Part shown: one piece after another, positions 22,657 to 31,399 of the stretch
How positions within the stretch are numbered: the first letter of the stretch is position 1
Layout of the letters: each line of letters begins with the position of its first letter
Source of the DNA: Coemansia sp. RSA 487
Taxonomy: Eukaryota > Kickxellomycota > Kickxellomycetes > Kickxellales > Kickxellaceae
Direction of reading: 5' to 3'
NCBI GenBank assembly: GCA_027577595.1
Contig: JANBRJ010000018.1
Coordinates: 62,001 to 126,000 of the forward strand
DNA length: 64,000 bases
The notes under the pieces: generated by a model
The model's input: the letters and a program-made list of their open reading frames with translations, nothing else
Databases searched by the model: none
Told to the model about the DNA's origin: nothing
Made by a program: the position numbers and the translations under genes

Positions 22657-23697
22657 ATGACAGACCACCACCAGACTAACATCATGACGCTGACGCGCTA
22701 TGTCCTTGAGCAGCAGCGCACGCACCCCGACGCAACGGGCGACCTGACGATAGCAATCAACGCGGTGCAGGTGGGATGCAAGTTTGTCGAGTCGTGCGTG
22801 CGCAAGGCGCGGCTCATTAACCTGGTCGGGCTTGCCGGCAACACCAACGTCCAGGGTGAGGACCAGAAGAAGCTGGATGTTCTGTCAAACGAGATGTTTG
22901 TCAATGCGCTGATGGCGTCGGGAAAATTCTCGTTCATGGTGTCCGAAGAGGTCGACGACATTGTCTGCGTGCCGGAGGAGCTGCGCGGCAAGTACTGCAT
23001 CACGTTCGATCCCCTGGACGGAAGCAGCAACATCGACGCCGGCGTGAATGTCGGCACAATCTTCGGGATCTGGCGCCTGCCATCAGGGCCCAAGGCCACC
23101 GTGGACGAGATTCTGGTTCCAGGGTCGGAAATTGTTGCTGGTGGATACTGTATGTACGGGTCCTCGTGCAACCTCATCCTCACCTTTGGCAACAACTGCG
23201 TCGAGGGCTTCACGCTCGACCCGGCGCTTGGCGAGTTCATTCTGACGCATCCGGACATCCGCATCCCCCCGCGTGGCAAAATCTACTCGGTGAACGAGGG
23301 TAACTCGCTTTACTGGGACGATGCCACCAAGGCGTACTTTGACAGCGTCAAGTTCCCAACACCAGAGAGCGGACGCAAGCCATATTCCGCACGCTACATC
23401 GGCTCGATGGTGGCAGACGTCCACCGCACGCTTCTTTACGGGGGCATCTTTGCGTATCCCAGCGATCGCAAGTCGCGCTCAGGGAAGCTGCGCATTCTGT
23501 ACGAGTCGTTCCCAATGGCCTTTATCACAGAGCAGGCAGGCGGAAAGGCAACAACCGGCGTGCAGCGCGTGCTGGACCTGGTGCCGAAGCACATCCACGA
23601 CCGCTGCCCCATTTTCCTGGGCGGCACCGAGGACATTGCCGAGGTCGAGGCTGCGTTCGCCAGCAACAGCAACTGGCTCAACGGTTCCCAGAAATGA
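22657..23697 (+). CDS. FBP1: fructose-1,6-bisphosphatase
   Basis: This gluconeogenic enzyme removes the 1-phosphate from fructose-1,6-bisphosphate in the cytosol and needs Mg2+. Its 346 residues match the usual length (335-350). The metal site is clear: EE97-98 (VSEEVDD) and FDPLDGSSNID (117-127), with the active-site signature GKLRILYE at 276-283. The AMP-site region near the N-terminus (TGDLTIAINAVQ) is present, so allosteric control is plausible. Residue 2 is Thr, whereas budding yeast Fbp1 exposes a Pro recognised by the GID ligase, so that glucose-induced degron is not evident here. The ATG at 22657 is the first in frame. No intron. Confidence 0.97.
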   Translation: MTDHHQTNIMTLTRYVLEQQRTHPDATGDLTIAINAVQVGCKFVESCVRKARLINLVGLAGNTNVQGEDQKKLDVLSNEMFVNALMASGKFSFMVSEEVDDIVCVPEELRGKYCITFDPLDGSSNIDAGVNVGTIFGIWRLPSGPKATVDEILVPGSEIVAGGYCMYGSSCNLILTFGNNCVEGFTLDPALGEFILTHPDIRIPPRGKIYSVNEGNSLYWDDATKAYFDSVKFPTPESGRKPYSARYIGSMVADVHRTLLYGGIFAYPSDRKSRSGKLRILYESFPMAFITEQAGGKATTGVQRVLDLVPKHIHDRCPIFLGGTEDIAEVEAAFASNSNWLNGSQK

Positions 23698-24084
23698 GAT
23701 GACTACCATGAGGGTTGTTGTCTGATGAGCAGCCACAGAACTATGAATCATTTTCAGACTTTCCATTTATATTCTTGCTCTTTTCAAATCCCATTTGCTT
23801 TATCGATATATACAGTGGTGAGCCGATGTTTTTTTTACTGTGTAGCCTTGACTAAGTATTGCTGAGAAACACTTCTAAAACGACTTTTACAACTTTACTT
23901 CCCTAGCGTTTGTATATACTACTGTAAACTATATAAATCACGGCTTGTCCATTATACATTAGAAAACAAGTTAAGAAGAGGGACCAGTGTCTCCCTCTTT
24001 GTGTAATAGCTGAACATTTAGGCTTGCTTGTATGAACTGTGTGAGCCTTGGTTAAGCATCTCGATGAATGAGACAATAGATCCT
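23698..24084. other. 3' flank of FBP1, AT-rich
   Basis: No gene is seen. A short inverted repeat near 23977-23998 (AGAGGGA..TCCCTCT) could form a small hairpin; its role is unknown. Confidence 0.45.
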
Positions 24085-24820
24085 AAACTAAAGAGCGACA
24101 GAAAACCAAGGGTCAACAAATGTACATGATGACACATGGTGAATACAGCGAAGGGTATGAGAATAACAAACCAAACAGCTCATAATAGGTTTGGAGCTCG
24201 ATATTTCCCACCAGCACATTGGAATGATTCTGAAAGACAAAGGCACCGTTTCTAGGGTAGCGAAGAGGAAGCCATTTATTACCAAGAAACAGGCGGAGGA
24301 TCTTATATCTATCGGCAAAAGCACATTCCAGCTCAGCCTTGGCTAGTCAAGAACTCTTGTAAAGCGATCGAAAAATAGCGAGCTTGATAGATGTAACACG
24401 GTTGGTACCACCAGACCAGGTGGGCCGTTCTCTTAACGTATGAGGTGGCATCTTCTACAACGGGCACACTGACTTTGCTGTTTTCAGAGAAAAGTCAGTG
24501 ACTAGCAAGGTGCTAAAGGAAAAAGCATACAAGCACCAACTGTTGCCTTCTACGCAAAACAACACCCTCACAACGCTTGTAGAAGATAGCGTTCGTATAC
24601 ACACCTCAAACGCTTCCAAAAATACCACTGAATCACGATCAAAAACAACATTTGCGACGCTTTCATGCCAATCGACTGCTTTGGCCACTGTGTTACGGGT
24701 TCAAACGCAGTTGATATACTATTATATGCGGAAAAGAATTTGCTCTACATTGTCTAAAGAAGGGAAAGATATTGAGCCACCACTGTTGCATATACCAGCA
24801 TTCATTAGATGTGTATAGGG
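24085..24820 (+). mobile_element. decayed Tc1/mariner-type transposase fragment
   Basis: On the plus strand, from about 24185, the peptide IGLELDISHQHIGMILKD leads into RVAKRKPFITKKQAED. In Tc1-like transposases the helix-turn-helix region is followed by exactly such an R-x-A-x-x-KP-(F/L)-(I/L)-x-K-K/N segment. A second stretch in another frame (from about 24475) contains GTLTLL and VTSKVLKEKAYKHQLLPS, like the Tc1 segment after the second catalytic Asp (GxLxxL...Y..iL...LLPS). The sequence is interrupted by stops and changes frame, so it is a dead copy. I did not find terminal inverted repeats, and the ends given are approximate. The 3' end abuts the TMA22 stop codon. Confidence 0.7.
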
Positions 24821-24883
24821 ATGGGTTTTTTATATATATAAATATGCTGGACACACGGAAGGTAAAGAGAAAAGCAAAAACTA

Positions 24884-25468
24884 CTACGGCAGCTGTCCAG
24901 TCTTTTTCTTGTTCTTCTTCTCATCCTCAACCATTGCAATGTTTTCCTCTGGGATTTGCGGGTGGAGTTTGATGATCAGCTCCTTGATCTCCTCCGAAAA
25001 GTCGCCCTGCACCACAATCTCATCCAGGCCCTGCGGGTTTTTGGACACCGATCCGCCGCACGCAAAGTGGTTTGCAAACGCCTTTGCCGTCTTCTTCAAG
25101 TCAATACCAAACACATCTAGCCCAAATACGTTGGTGACACACTTGCGTTTGTTGCGCACCACCCGCTTGATGACAATTTTGGACATCTTCTTCTTTTCAT
25201 GCTCGCGCTCCAGCCGGGCTTCTTCCTTGGTAATCGCCTTCTCCATCTTTGCAGCCTCCTTTGCCTCCTTCTCCTCGCTCAGCGTGGTCATTGCCATCTT
25301 CTCAGTAATCGCATTGTCGCTGTACAGTTGCTGGTGGACGTTGGGATGTGTTTCCTTGAGCCATGCCTCGCACTTGTTCTTTGATGCCGAGAACTCGCAG
25401 TACTCTGGTGGTAGACTACAAACTGCGCAGTAGAGCACGTTCTTCTTTACTGGCTCGGCCTGCTCCAT
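24884..25468 (-). CDS. TMA22: density-regulated protein homologue (DENR/Tma22), SUI1 domain
   Basis: This 194-residue protein pairs with MCT-1/Tma20 to release deacylated tRNA and mRNA from 40S subunits after termination and to aid re-initiation. The N-terminal cysteine motif is visible (VLYCAVCSLPPEYCEF, residues 12-27), then a charged helix (KEAAKMEKAITKEEARLERE). The SUI1/eIF1-like fold follows from about 100 (SKIVIKRVVRNKRKCVTNV; FACGGSVSKN) and ends with DFSEEIKELIIKLHP. The length fits the family (about 198). The ATG at 25468 opens the conserved part; the frame extends further only through non-ATG codons. A Lys-rich end (KKNKKKTG) completes it. It lies 191 bp downstream of MES1 on the same strand. 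Confidence 0.95.
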   Translation of the reverse strand: MEQAEPVKKNVLYCAVCSLPPEYCEFSASKNKCEAWLKETHPNVHQQLYSDNAITEKMAMTTLSEEKEAKEAAKMEKAITKEEARLEREHEKKKMSKIVIKRVVRNKRKCVTNVFGLDVFGIDLKKTAKAFANHFACGGSVSKNPQGLDEIVVQGDFSEEIKELIIKLHPQIPEENIAMVEDEKKNKKKTGQLP

Positions 25469-25659
25469 TATTTCTGATTTCGTGGACTGATGTGATAGCT
25501 CCGTTGCAAAAATAGATGAAAAAGGCAAGTGAGATAGCAAAAATGCGAAATGGCCATTTAGAGCAATGCGATGAAAATATAATTGTTCAAAAATATACCA
25601 GTGGCGAAAAGGCGATCACAAAAGGGTAGGGGCCACGTGAGGCAGCGAAACCTTGAAGC

Positions 25660-28295
25660 TCAGCTGGTGCTGATGACAATATCGGCGTTAGCTACATCCT
25701 TTGGCGGGTTGCTGCTTGCATTAGCCTTGTCCTTAGTCTTGCTCTTGCTCTTGCTCTTATCCTTTTTGCTCTTTTTCTTCTCGTTGGCATCGGTCTCCTT
25801 TTGCGAACCGCCGAACTTTGCCCGCCATTCGTCGATCTTCTTCTCGTCAATGCGCGCAAACAGATACTCAGCCTTGCCGATGACGTGTCCGGCGCCGAGC
25901 TCAAGTTCAAAAGCGTCGGTGATGATGCGCTCAGGTGCGTTGAGCTGGCGTGCGATACAGGCCGATGTGGCTGGCAAGAACGGATGGAGCAGCGCGCCAA
26001 TGAGATAGATCAGGTTTGTCGCAACCGCAAGGACTGTGTCGCATTGCGCGCGGTGCTCGTTGAACAGCGTGTTGTCGAGCTTCGATTCCTGGAGATACAC
26101 ATTGCCGCGCGCAGAAATGTCCATGACGGTGCGGAGCCCCGATCTGATGTGCACGCCGTCCATCTGCTCAATGTAGCGTGCAAGAAGCGTGTTGACGTCA
26201 TCAATGAGGCGGCGGTCTGCCGTGTCTGCGCCAGGTGCAATGCGCGAAGGCTCTGGTGCTGGGAGAACGCCGGCGTACTTTGTGTTGCCGTCAAGGAACT
26301 TGACAACGCGGTTGCAAAAGTTGCCCAGGTTGGCCAGGAGCTCGTTGTTGTTGCGAGCAACAAAGTCGTTCCATGTAAAGACAGTGTCCGCTGTCTCTGG
26401 GCGACTGGCAAGCAGATAGTAGCGCCAAACGTCCGATGGCACTCCGGTATCGCGAGCATTGTTGCCAAACACGCCGACGCCGCGCGACTTGGAGAACTTC
26501 CCGGACTCGTAGTTGAGGTAGTCACAGGTCGAGATGTGGTGCAGGAACGTCCAGTTGTCGCCTGTTGCAATCTCGGTTGACGGGAAGACAATGGTGTGGA
26601 ACGGCACGTTGTCTTTTCCCATGAACTGGTACAGTTTGACGTCATCAGGGTTCTTCCACCACTTCTCCCACTCGTCAGTGTAGTTTGCGGTTATCGACGG
26701 GTACCCAATGCACGCATCAAACCACACGTAGAACACCTTGGTGTCAAATCCATCGACCGGGATCGGAACGCCCCACTTGAGATCGCGCGTGATGCAGCGT
26801 GGATGCAGCCCCTCCTTGAGCCAGTTGCGGGTAATGGTTACTCCGTTCGACGACCACGAACCCTCGGCTGCCGTCTTGTTGACGTACTCCTCGCACTTTG
26901 GCTGCAGTTTGTCGAGATCAAGGAACAGGTGCTTCGATTCGCGCACCACCGGAGTATTGTTGTCGAGCTTGCAGCGTGGGTTGATGAGCTCGGTTGCGTT
27001 GTACAGCCCGCTGCACTTATCGCACTGGTCGCCACGCGCATCCTCATAGCCACACTTTGGGCACGTGCCCTCCACAAACCGGTCTGCGAGGAAGCGATTG
27101 CACGTCTCGCAGAACGGCTGCTCCATGACATCTTCGGAAATGTAGCCGTTTTCACGGCACTTGAGGAATATGCTCTGCACTATTTCTGTCTGCTTTTCGG
27201 TTGTCGTGCGTCCAAAGTAGTCAAACGACAAATTGAACCAATCATAGACGTCCTTATGCAGTGCATTGTACTTGTCGCACAGCTCCTGGCACGAAATATT
27301 CTCCTCGAGCGCCTTGATCTCGGTTGTAGTGCCATACTCGTCTGTGCCGCAGATATAGAGGGTGTTGCTACCGCGGGCGCGAGAGTAGCGGGCAAAAACA
27401 TCGGCTGACAGTGTCGACCCGATAATGTTTCCTAGATGAGGCACATTGTTGACATATGGCAGAGCAGAGGTAATAAGGATGTTCTTTTCACCCGCTTGAG
27501 GAAGAACGGTTTTTGACGGGTCATAGCTAAATTCAATGGACCCATTGACTTTGCGGTTCTCTAGCGTAGCATCCTCACGCACCAATACATTGACGACCTA
27601 TATAAGCACGTGTATCCATGGCAAATAAAAGTAGAGAGAACCAGAAAATACATCATGATTAGCAAGTATTGCGCAATAGGATTCATGGCGACAGCAGATG
27701 CAAAAGGGTTGTGACTCACATTGGCTGAATAAACGGGCAACACCGACACAACTGTTGCTGAAGAAAGCAGACGGGAGTACCACTGCTGCAACGCCGGGTA
27801 TTTGCTAAGAGTGTTGTCCTTTGCGTTCGAAAGGGCGTAGTACAGGCTTCCAAAAAGGACAGCATCAACGGCAGAAACAGCGTTACTGTCTTCAACAGCA
27901 TTAATGCTCGCAATCTTGGGCTCTGCCGCAGCAAAAATCGTCTCCAGCTCCTTGTCCGCTGGAAGTGTGCTAAGGCTCTTTTCCTCCCATTCCAGAAGCT
28001 GCTCAACAGAAAGGCGCTCGCTTTGCGACAGGGTCCAGACGCGGTAGAGGTAGCGGACCGTGGCATTAGCGTCGTAAATCTTTGTTTGCGCATCGTCAAG
28101 TGTGGTCCAGTACGGCTGTTTAGATTTCGGAGCCCCTTCATTTGCAGTAGCGGCAACATTGGTCCATTGCACCGTGGTGACTGTGGCCTGCGCCGCAAGT
28201 AGTGTCTTTAACAGTCCAGCAGCGGCGAGGGTGTTTGCCGCGGGAGGTGCAAGGTTTTTCGAAATGGTAATTTGGTTCTGACTCGCTTTTGTCAT
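25660..28295 (-). CDS. MES1: cytosolic methionyl-tRNA synthetase with GST-like N-terminus, one intron
   Basis: Two exons, 28295-27720 and 27597-25660, encode 837 residues. The 122-nt intron starts GTGAGT and ends TATATAG, in phase 0. Exon 1 (192 residues) is the GST-like appendix that in yeast Mes1 binds the cofactor Arc1. Exon 2 carries the class I synthetase. ITSALPYVNNVPHLGN is the HIGH region (PHLGN about 245-249). A zinc knuckle follows with CETCNRF, CPKCG and CDKCSG, then FYVWFDACIGY. KFSKSRG (559-565) is the KMSKS loop. An anticodon-binding helical domain and a Lys/Ser-rich tail (KKKSKKDKSKSKSKTKD) end it. Yeast Mes1 has 751 residues, so this is somewhat longer. The join was chosen because both exons stay in frame and the site separates the two domains. 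Confidence 0.93.
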
Positions 28296-28663
28296 TTTCT
28301 TTTTAAATCGACTGCTGTTTTGTTAACAAATGTCCTTATACTGTGCCAGTTTATAAAATAAAATAATTAGGAAATTACTTGGAAGGAGAAAAAAAAGGAC
28401 AGCTTTGTGTGAATCATTAATCTCTCTTTCCGCTCCCACTGATTTTTTAATGGGGGAAAATACCAGTAACATTTGTGATCAAAAGATCAATCAGGGCCTC
28501 AAGCACGACAACAGATAATCCGTCTCTCAAAAATAACTACTTGCCGATTACTTTTTTGTCTCTCTTTTGTGGGTAAATCTCTGGACTCATTTGCTACATA
28601 ACGGCACACTTTCGAATCAGTAGTAGGATCCTGTACATTTGAATTCTCAGCCGATCAGATATT
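28296..28663. promoter_or_regulatory. divergent promoter of MES1 and mitochondrial bL35
   Basis: This 368-bp AT-rich spacer separates two start codons facing away from each other. No classical TATA box stands out. Sharing of control is inferred from the arrangement only. Confidence 0.4.
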
Positions 28664-28972
28664 ATGAACTTGTTCGGAATTCTGCATGCTGCTTCGCACC
28701 AGATAGCCACGGCATCTGCATTCTCGCGTGCAGTGCTCTGTGGACCGCAGACACAGGCTATTCGTGAAATGTCAAAGCTAAAGACACACAAGGGAACGGC
28801 CAAGAGGTGGAAGGTTATTGCAAATGGGGCATTCCAGCGCAGACAAAGAGGTCTTCGACACAAGACCCGCAAATTGGCTTCCGACGTTCGCCGCGGAAAG
28901 CACGCGCCCGTCGTTTGTACGAAAGGCCAAGAATGGCATCTGGATAGATTACTTCCATATGCAAAGCACTAA
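28664..28972 (+). CDS. MRPL35: mitochondrial ribosomal protein bL35m
   Basis: This 102-residue protein has an N-terminal Ser/Ala/Arg presequence (MNLFGILHAASHQIATASAF) and a mature bL35 core. The family signature KTHKGTAKRWKV (40-51) is followed by GAFQRRQRGLRHKTRKL. bL35 sits in the large mitochondrial ribosomal subunit. The length fits a bacterial-type L35 (about 65) plus a targeting peptide. The ATG at 28664 begins the presequence. It is divergent from MES1 and only 84 bp from the ureF stop codon, end to end. The symbol is by protein family; yeast naming of bL35m differs. Confidence 0.9.
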   Translation: MNLFGILHAASHQIATASAFSRAVLCGPQTQAIREMSKLKTHKGTAKRWKVIANGAFQRRQRGLRHKTRKLASDVRRGKHAPVVCTKGQEWHLDRLLPYAKH

Positions 28973-29055
28973 CGTCGTTCGATTTCATACAGCTTTATCA
29001 GAATATTTCTTGTGGATACACTAATAAACGTTAAAAGTACATTGTAAAATGGTTG

Positions 29056-29886
29056 CTAGCTGTTGAATATTCGCGAGTATAGCCGATCGTGCATTCCTTG
29101 ATAGAGCTCGAGAATAGGCTCGGTGTACACCGCCGATTCTCCAAACACATCCTCAATACTGCCCATTGAGACCTCAACATGGCTCCACTGTTCAAGAAGG
29201 CTGCTTACGAACGGCTGCATATCGCACTGAAGCGTCTGTGCTCGAAGCGGACCAACAAGATTCAGCCGGACTGCTGCAGAGAATAGTTGCCTGACAAACT
29301 GGAACAGGAACAACTGCTGCATGTGTGATTTACTGATATCCATTGTGGCGCATACAAATCCAAAGATTGTTGGCCAGTGTGCCTGGGTCTCGCCCAGTCT
29401 CGACAGCCGCTGAAGCTGTTTTGCCATTGCTGCACACAAAATCCCGCGCCGGCCCGACATAAAGCCCGCCTGGGCGTAGCCTCTGTTGAACAGCATCAAG
29501 AGCCCGCCGCCCTGCGCAATCGACGCACGCATTGCCACTTTGTTTGATGACAGCATCGACTGATGGTAGCTATCCACGCACGAAAAATCCGCCAGTGCAG
29601 CATTGATAGCAGACCTTTCTCCCTCCTCACTTGTCTCCAGCGAAATGCGTTGTATATGATCAAGCGCCATGCTGTGGGCTCGTGAGCAGAACGGTAGCGC
29701 AAGGCGGGCCTGGTTGCGTGTGCTGTCACGAATAAATGACAGAAACGAGCCGATATCATCCTCAAGAGCACCGTCGCGAACAAGTCCTGCTTGCATTGCC
29801 GCCTCAAGACCAGCAGACGCAACAAATCCGCCGGTCGGAAGCTGTGAGTCGGCCAGGAGCCAAAGAAGCCAAGTCTCCTTGTCCAT
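29056..29886 (-). CDS. ureF: urease accessory protein UreF
   Basis: This 276-residue helical protein belongs to the UreD-UreF-UreG complex that loads nickel into urease. The N-terminal signature LLADSQLPTGGFVASAGLE (10-28) is the diagnostic UreF motif (DS-x-P-x-G-x-F/Y-x-x-S-x-G-L/E). Conserved internal parts include SMLSSNKVAMRASIAQG and LFLFQFVRQLFSAAVRLNLVG. It ends with HDRLYSRIFNS, like the R-L-F-x-S end of UreF proteins. Its presence implies a nickel urease elsewhere in the genome. The codon before the chosen ATG (29886) is TTG, so translation starts MDKETW. It is divergent from the arginine methyltransferase gene across 341 bp. Confidence 0.93.
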   Translation of the reverse strand: MDKETWLLWLLADSQLPTGGFVASAGLEAAMQAGLVRDGALEDDIGSFLSFIRDSTRNQARLALPFCSRAHSMALDHIQRISLETSEEGERSAINAALADFSCVDSYHQSMLSSNKVAMRASIAQGGGLLMLFNRGYAQAGFMSGRRGILCAAMAKQLQRLSRLGETQAHWPTIFGFVCATMDISKSHMQQLFLFQFVRQLFSAAVRLNLVGPLRAQTLQCDMQPFVSSLLEQWSHVEVSMGSIEDVFGESAVYTEPILELYQGMHDRLYSRIFNS

Positions 29887-30227
29887 CAAAATGTATAGGT
29901 AAAAAAATGCAAAACGTTAAAGATACGATAGCAGATATCTGCGAAAGAAGGAACACATGAAAGAAGATCAAAGAAGCCTTGTATTATCTACAGCGGCCAT
30001 GATTTGATTTCCAAAGCTAATCTGATCATATTGGCTGGAGTTTTTTTTTTTGTTCTTGTTTTTGGCAAAGTTTTTTTTTCTGGGAGGATGAGAAGCAAAG
30101 GATATCTGTTCCAGCCAGCCTTCCTTTCCTGTCAATATACATTTTTCTTACAAGAGTACTAGCTTTTATTTTTGTTTTTTTTTCGTTTCTATTTGTATAC
30201 ACACAGCTTGTCATATAATAGAACAGC
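29887..30227. promoter_or_regulatory. divergent promoter of ureF and HMT1
   Basis: This 341-bp spacer has long T runs on the plus strand (30044-30053, 30071-30078, 30174-30182) just before the HMT1 start. Such poly(dT) tracts are typical nucleosome-excluding promoter elements in fungi; their function here is inferred. Confidence 0.4.
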
Positions 30228-31205
30228 ATGACTAGCAAGGACTACTACTTTGACTCGTACGCACACTTTGGCATCCACGAGGAGATGCTGAAGGACGAGG
30301 TGCGCACGACATCCTACCGCGACGCGATTATCAAAAACAAGGCCATCTTCAAGGATAAGGTTGTGCTGGATGTCGGGTGTGGAACGGGAATCCTAAGCAT
30401 GTTTGCAGCAAAGGCCGGGGCAAAGCACGTGATTGGTGTCGACATGTCAAACATTATCGACAAGGCCAAGCTTATCGTCGAGGAGAACGGGCTCAGCGAT
30501 AAAGTCACGCTGCTTAAGGGCAAGATGGAGGAGGTTGAACTTCCGTTCGACAAGGTCGACATAATAATATCAGAGTGGATGGGGTATTTTCTGCTCTACG
30601 AAAGCATGCTGGACACCGTGCTGGTTGCGCGCGACAAGTATCTCAATCCCGGCGGCATGATCTTCCCCGACACAGCAACCATGGTCATATCCACCATTGA
30701 GGATGGCGAATACAAGGAGGATAAGCTCAACTTTTGGGACAACGTCTACGGATTTAAGATGACCTGCATCAAGGACGCTGCAATGCATGAGCCGCTCGTT
30801 GACACGGTGGAGCCACGCTTTGTCAACGCGTCGCACTGTGTCTTCAACACAATTGACATCATGACTGTCAAAAAGCAGGATCTGGCCTTTGATCTGCCGT
30901 TCGAAATCGCCATTAACCGCGACGACTATGTACATGCCTTTATCGCGTGGTTTGACATCGAGTTCCGCGCCTGCCACAAGCCTATTCACTTCAGCACTGG
31001 CCCGTTTGCAAAGTACACACATTGGAAGCAGACCGTCTTTTACACAAAAAACACGCTGACTGTGTGCAAGGGCGATGCCATTAAGGGCAATATTTCCTGT
31101 GCACCCAACGCGGATAACCCTCGCGATCTTGACATCTCGATCAAATATGTCATGAACGGCAAAATGGACTCTTCCGAGGAGAACCTCCAGTTCAGAATGT
31201 GTTAG
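30228..31205 (+). CDS. HMT1: type I protein arginine methyltransferase (Hmt1/PRMT1)
   Basis: This 325-residue enzyme makes omega-N-mono- and asymmetric dimethylarginine on RGG-rich RNA-binding proteins and histone H4. All PRMT1 landmarks are present: YYFDSYAHFGIHEEMLKD (6-23), motif I VLDVGCGTGILS (46-57), acidic VDMS (71-74), the double-E loop SEWMGYFLLYE with Glu116 and Glu125, and the THW loop (YTHWKQTVFY). The beta-barrel and dimerisation arm are complete. The length is close to human PRMT1 without its N-terminal extension and to yeast Hmt1 (348). The ATG at 30228 lies directly before the conserved YYFDSY start. No intron. It is convergent with ARO8, about 195 bp apart. Confidence 0.97.
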   Translation: MTSKDYYFDSYAHFGIHEEMLKDEVRTTSYRDAIIKNKAIFKDKVVLDVGCGTGILSMFAAKAGAKHVIGVDMSNIIDKAKLIVEENGLSDKVTLLKGKMEEVELPFDKVDIIISEWMGYFLLYESMLDTVLVARDKYLNPGGMIFPDTATMVISTIEDGEYKEDKLNFWDNVYGFKMTCIKDAAMHEPLVDTVEPRFVNASHCVFNTIDIMTVKKQDLAFDLPFEIAINRDDYVHAFIAWFDIEFRACHKPIHFSTGPFAKYTHWKQTVFYTKNTLTVCKGDAIKGNISCAPNADNPRDLDISIKYVMNGKMDSSEENLQFRMC

Positions 31206-31399
31206 CTGCAAATGTAAAAGCATCATATTTTTTTCTAGTATTATCTGCTTGCCAATATCTAATTGCCCTAGTGTAAATGTCTGAGTATTAAAGCCGCTCT
31301 TGGGCAACTGCAATTGAACTAAATCGACTGAAAAGTGGGGGGAATATGATATAGCGACCATACACAAGGTTACAAAGTGGATTTGACATGGGTTTATCT

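Noticed and set aside
23977-23998. Short hairpin after FBP1 as a terminator
   Set aside because: Stem of only seven pairs; Pol II genes do not use intrinsic hairpin terminators, so no function is assigned.
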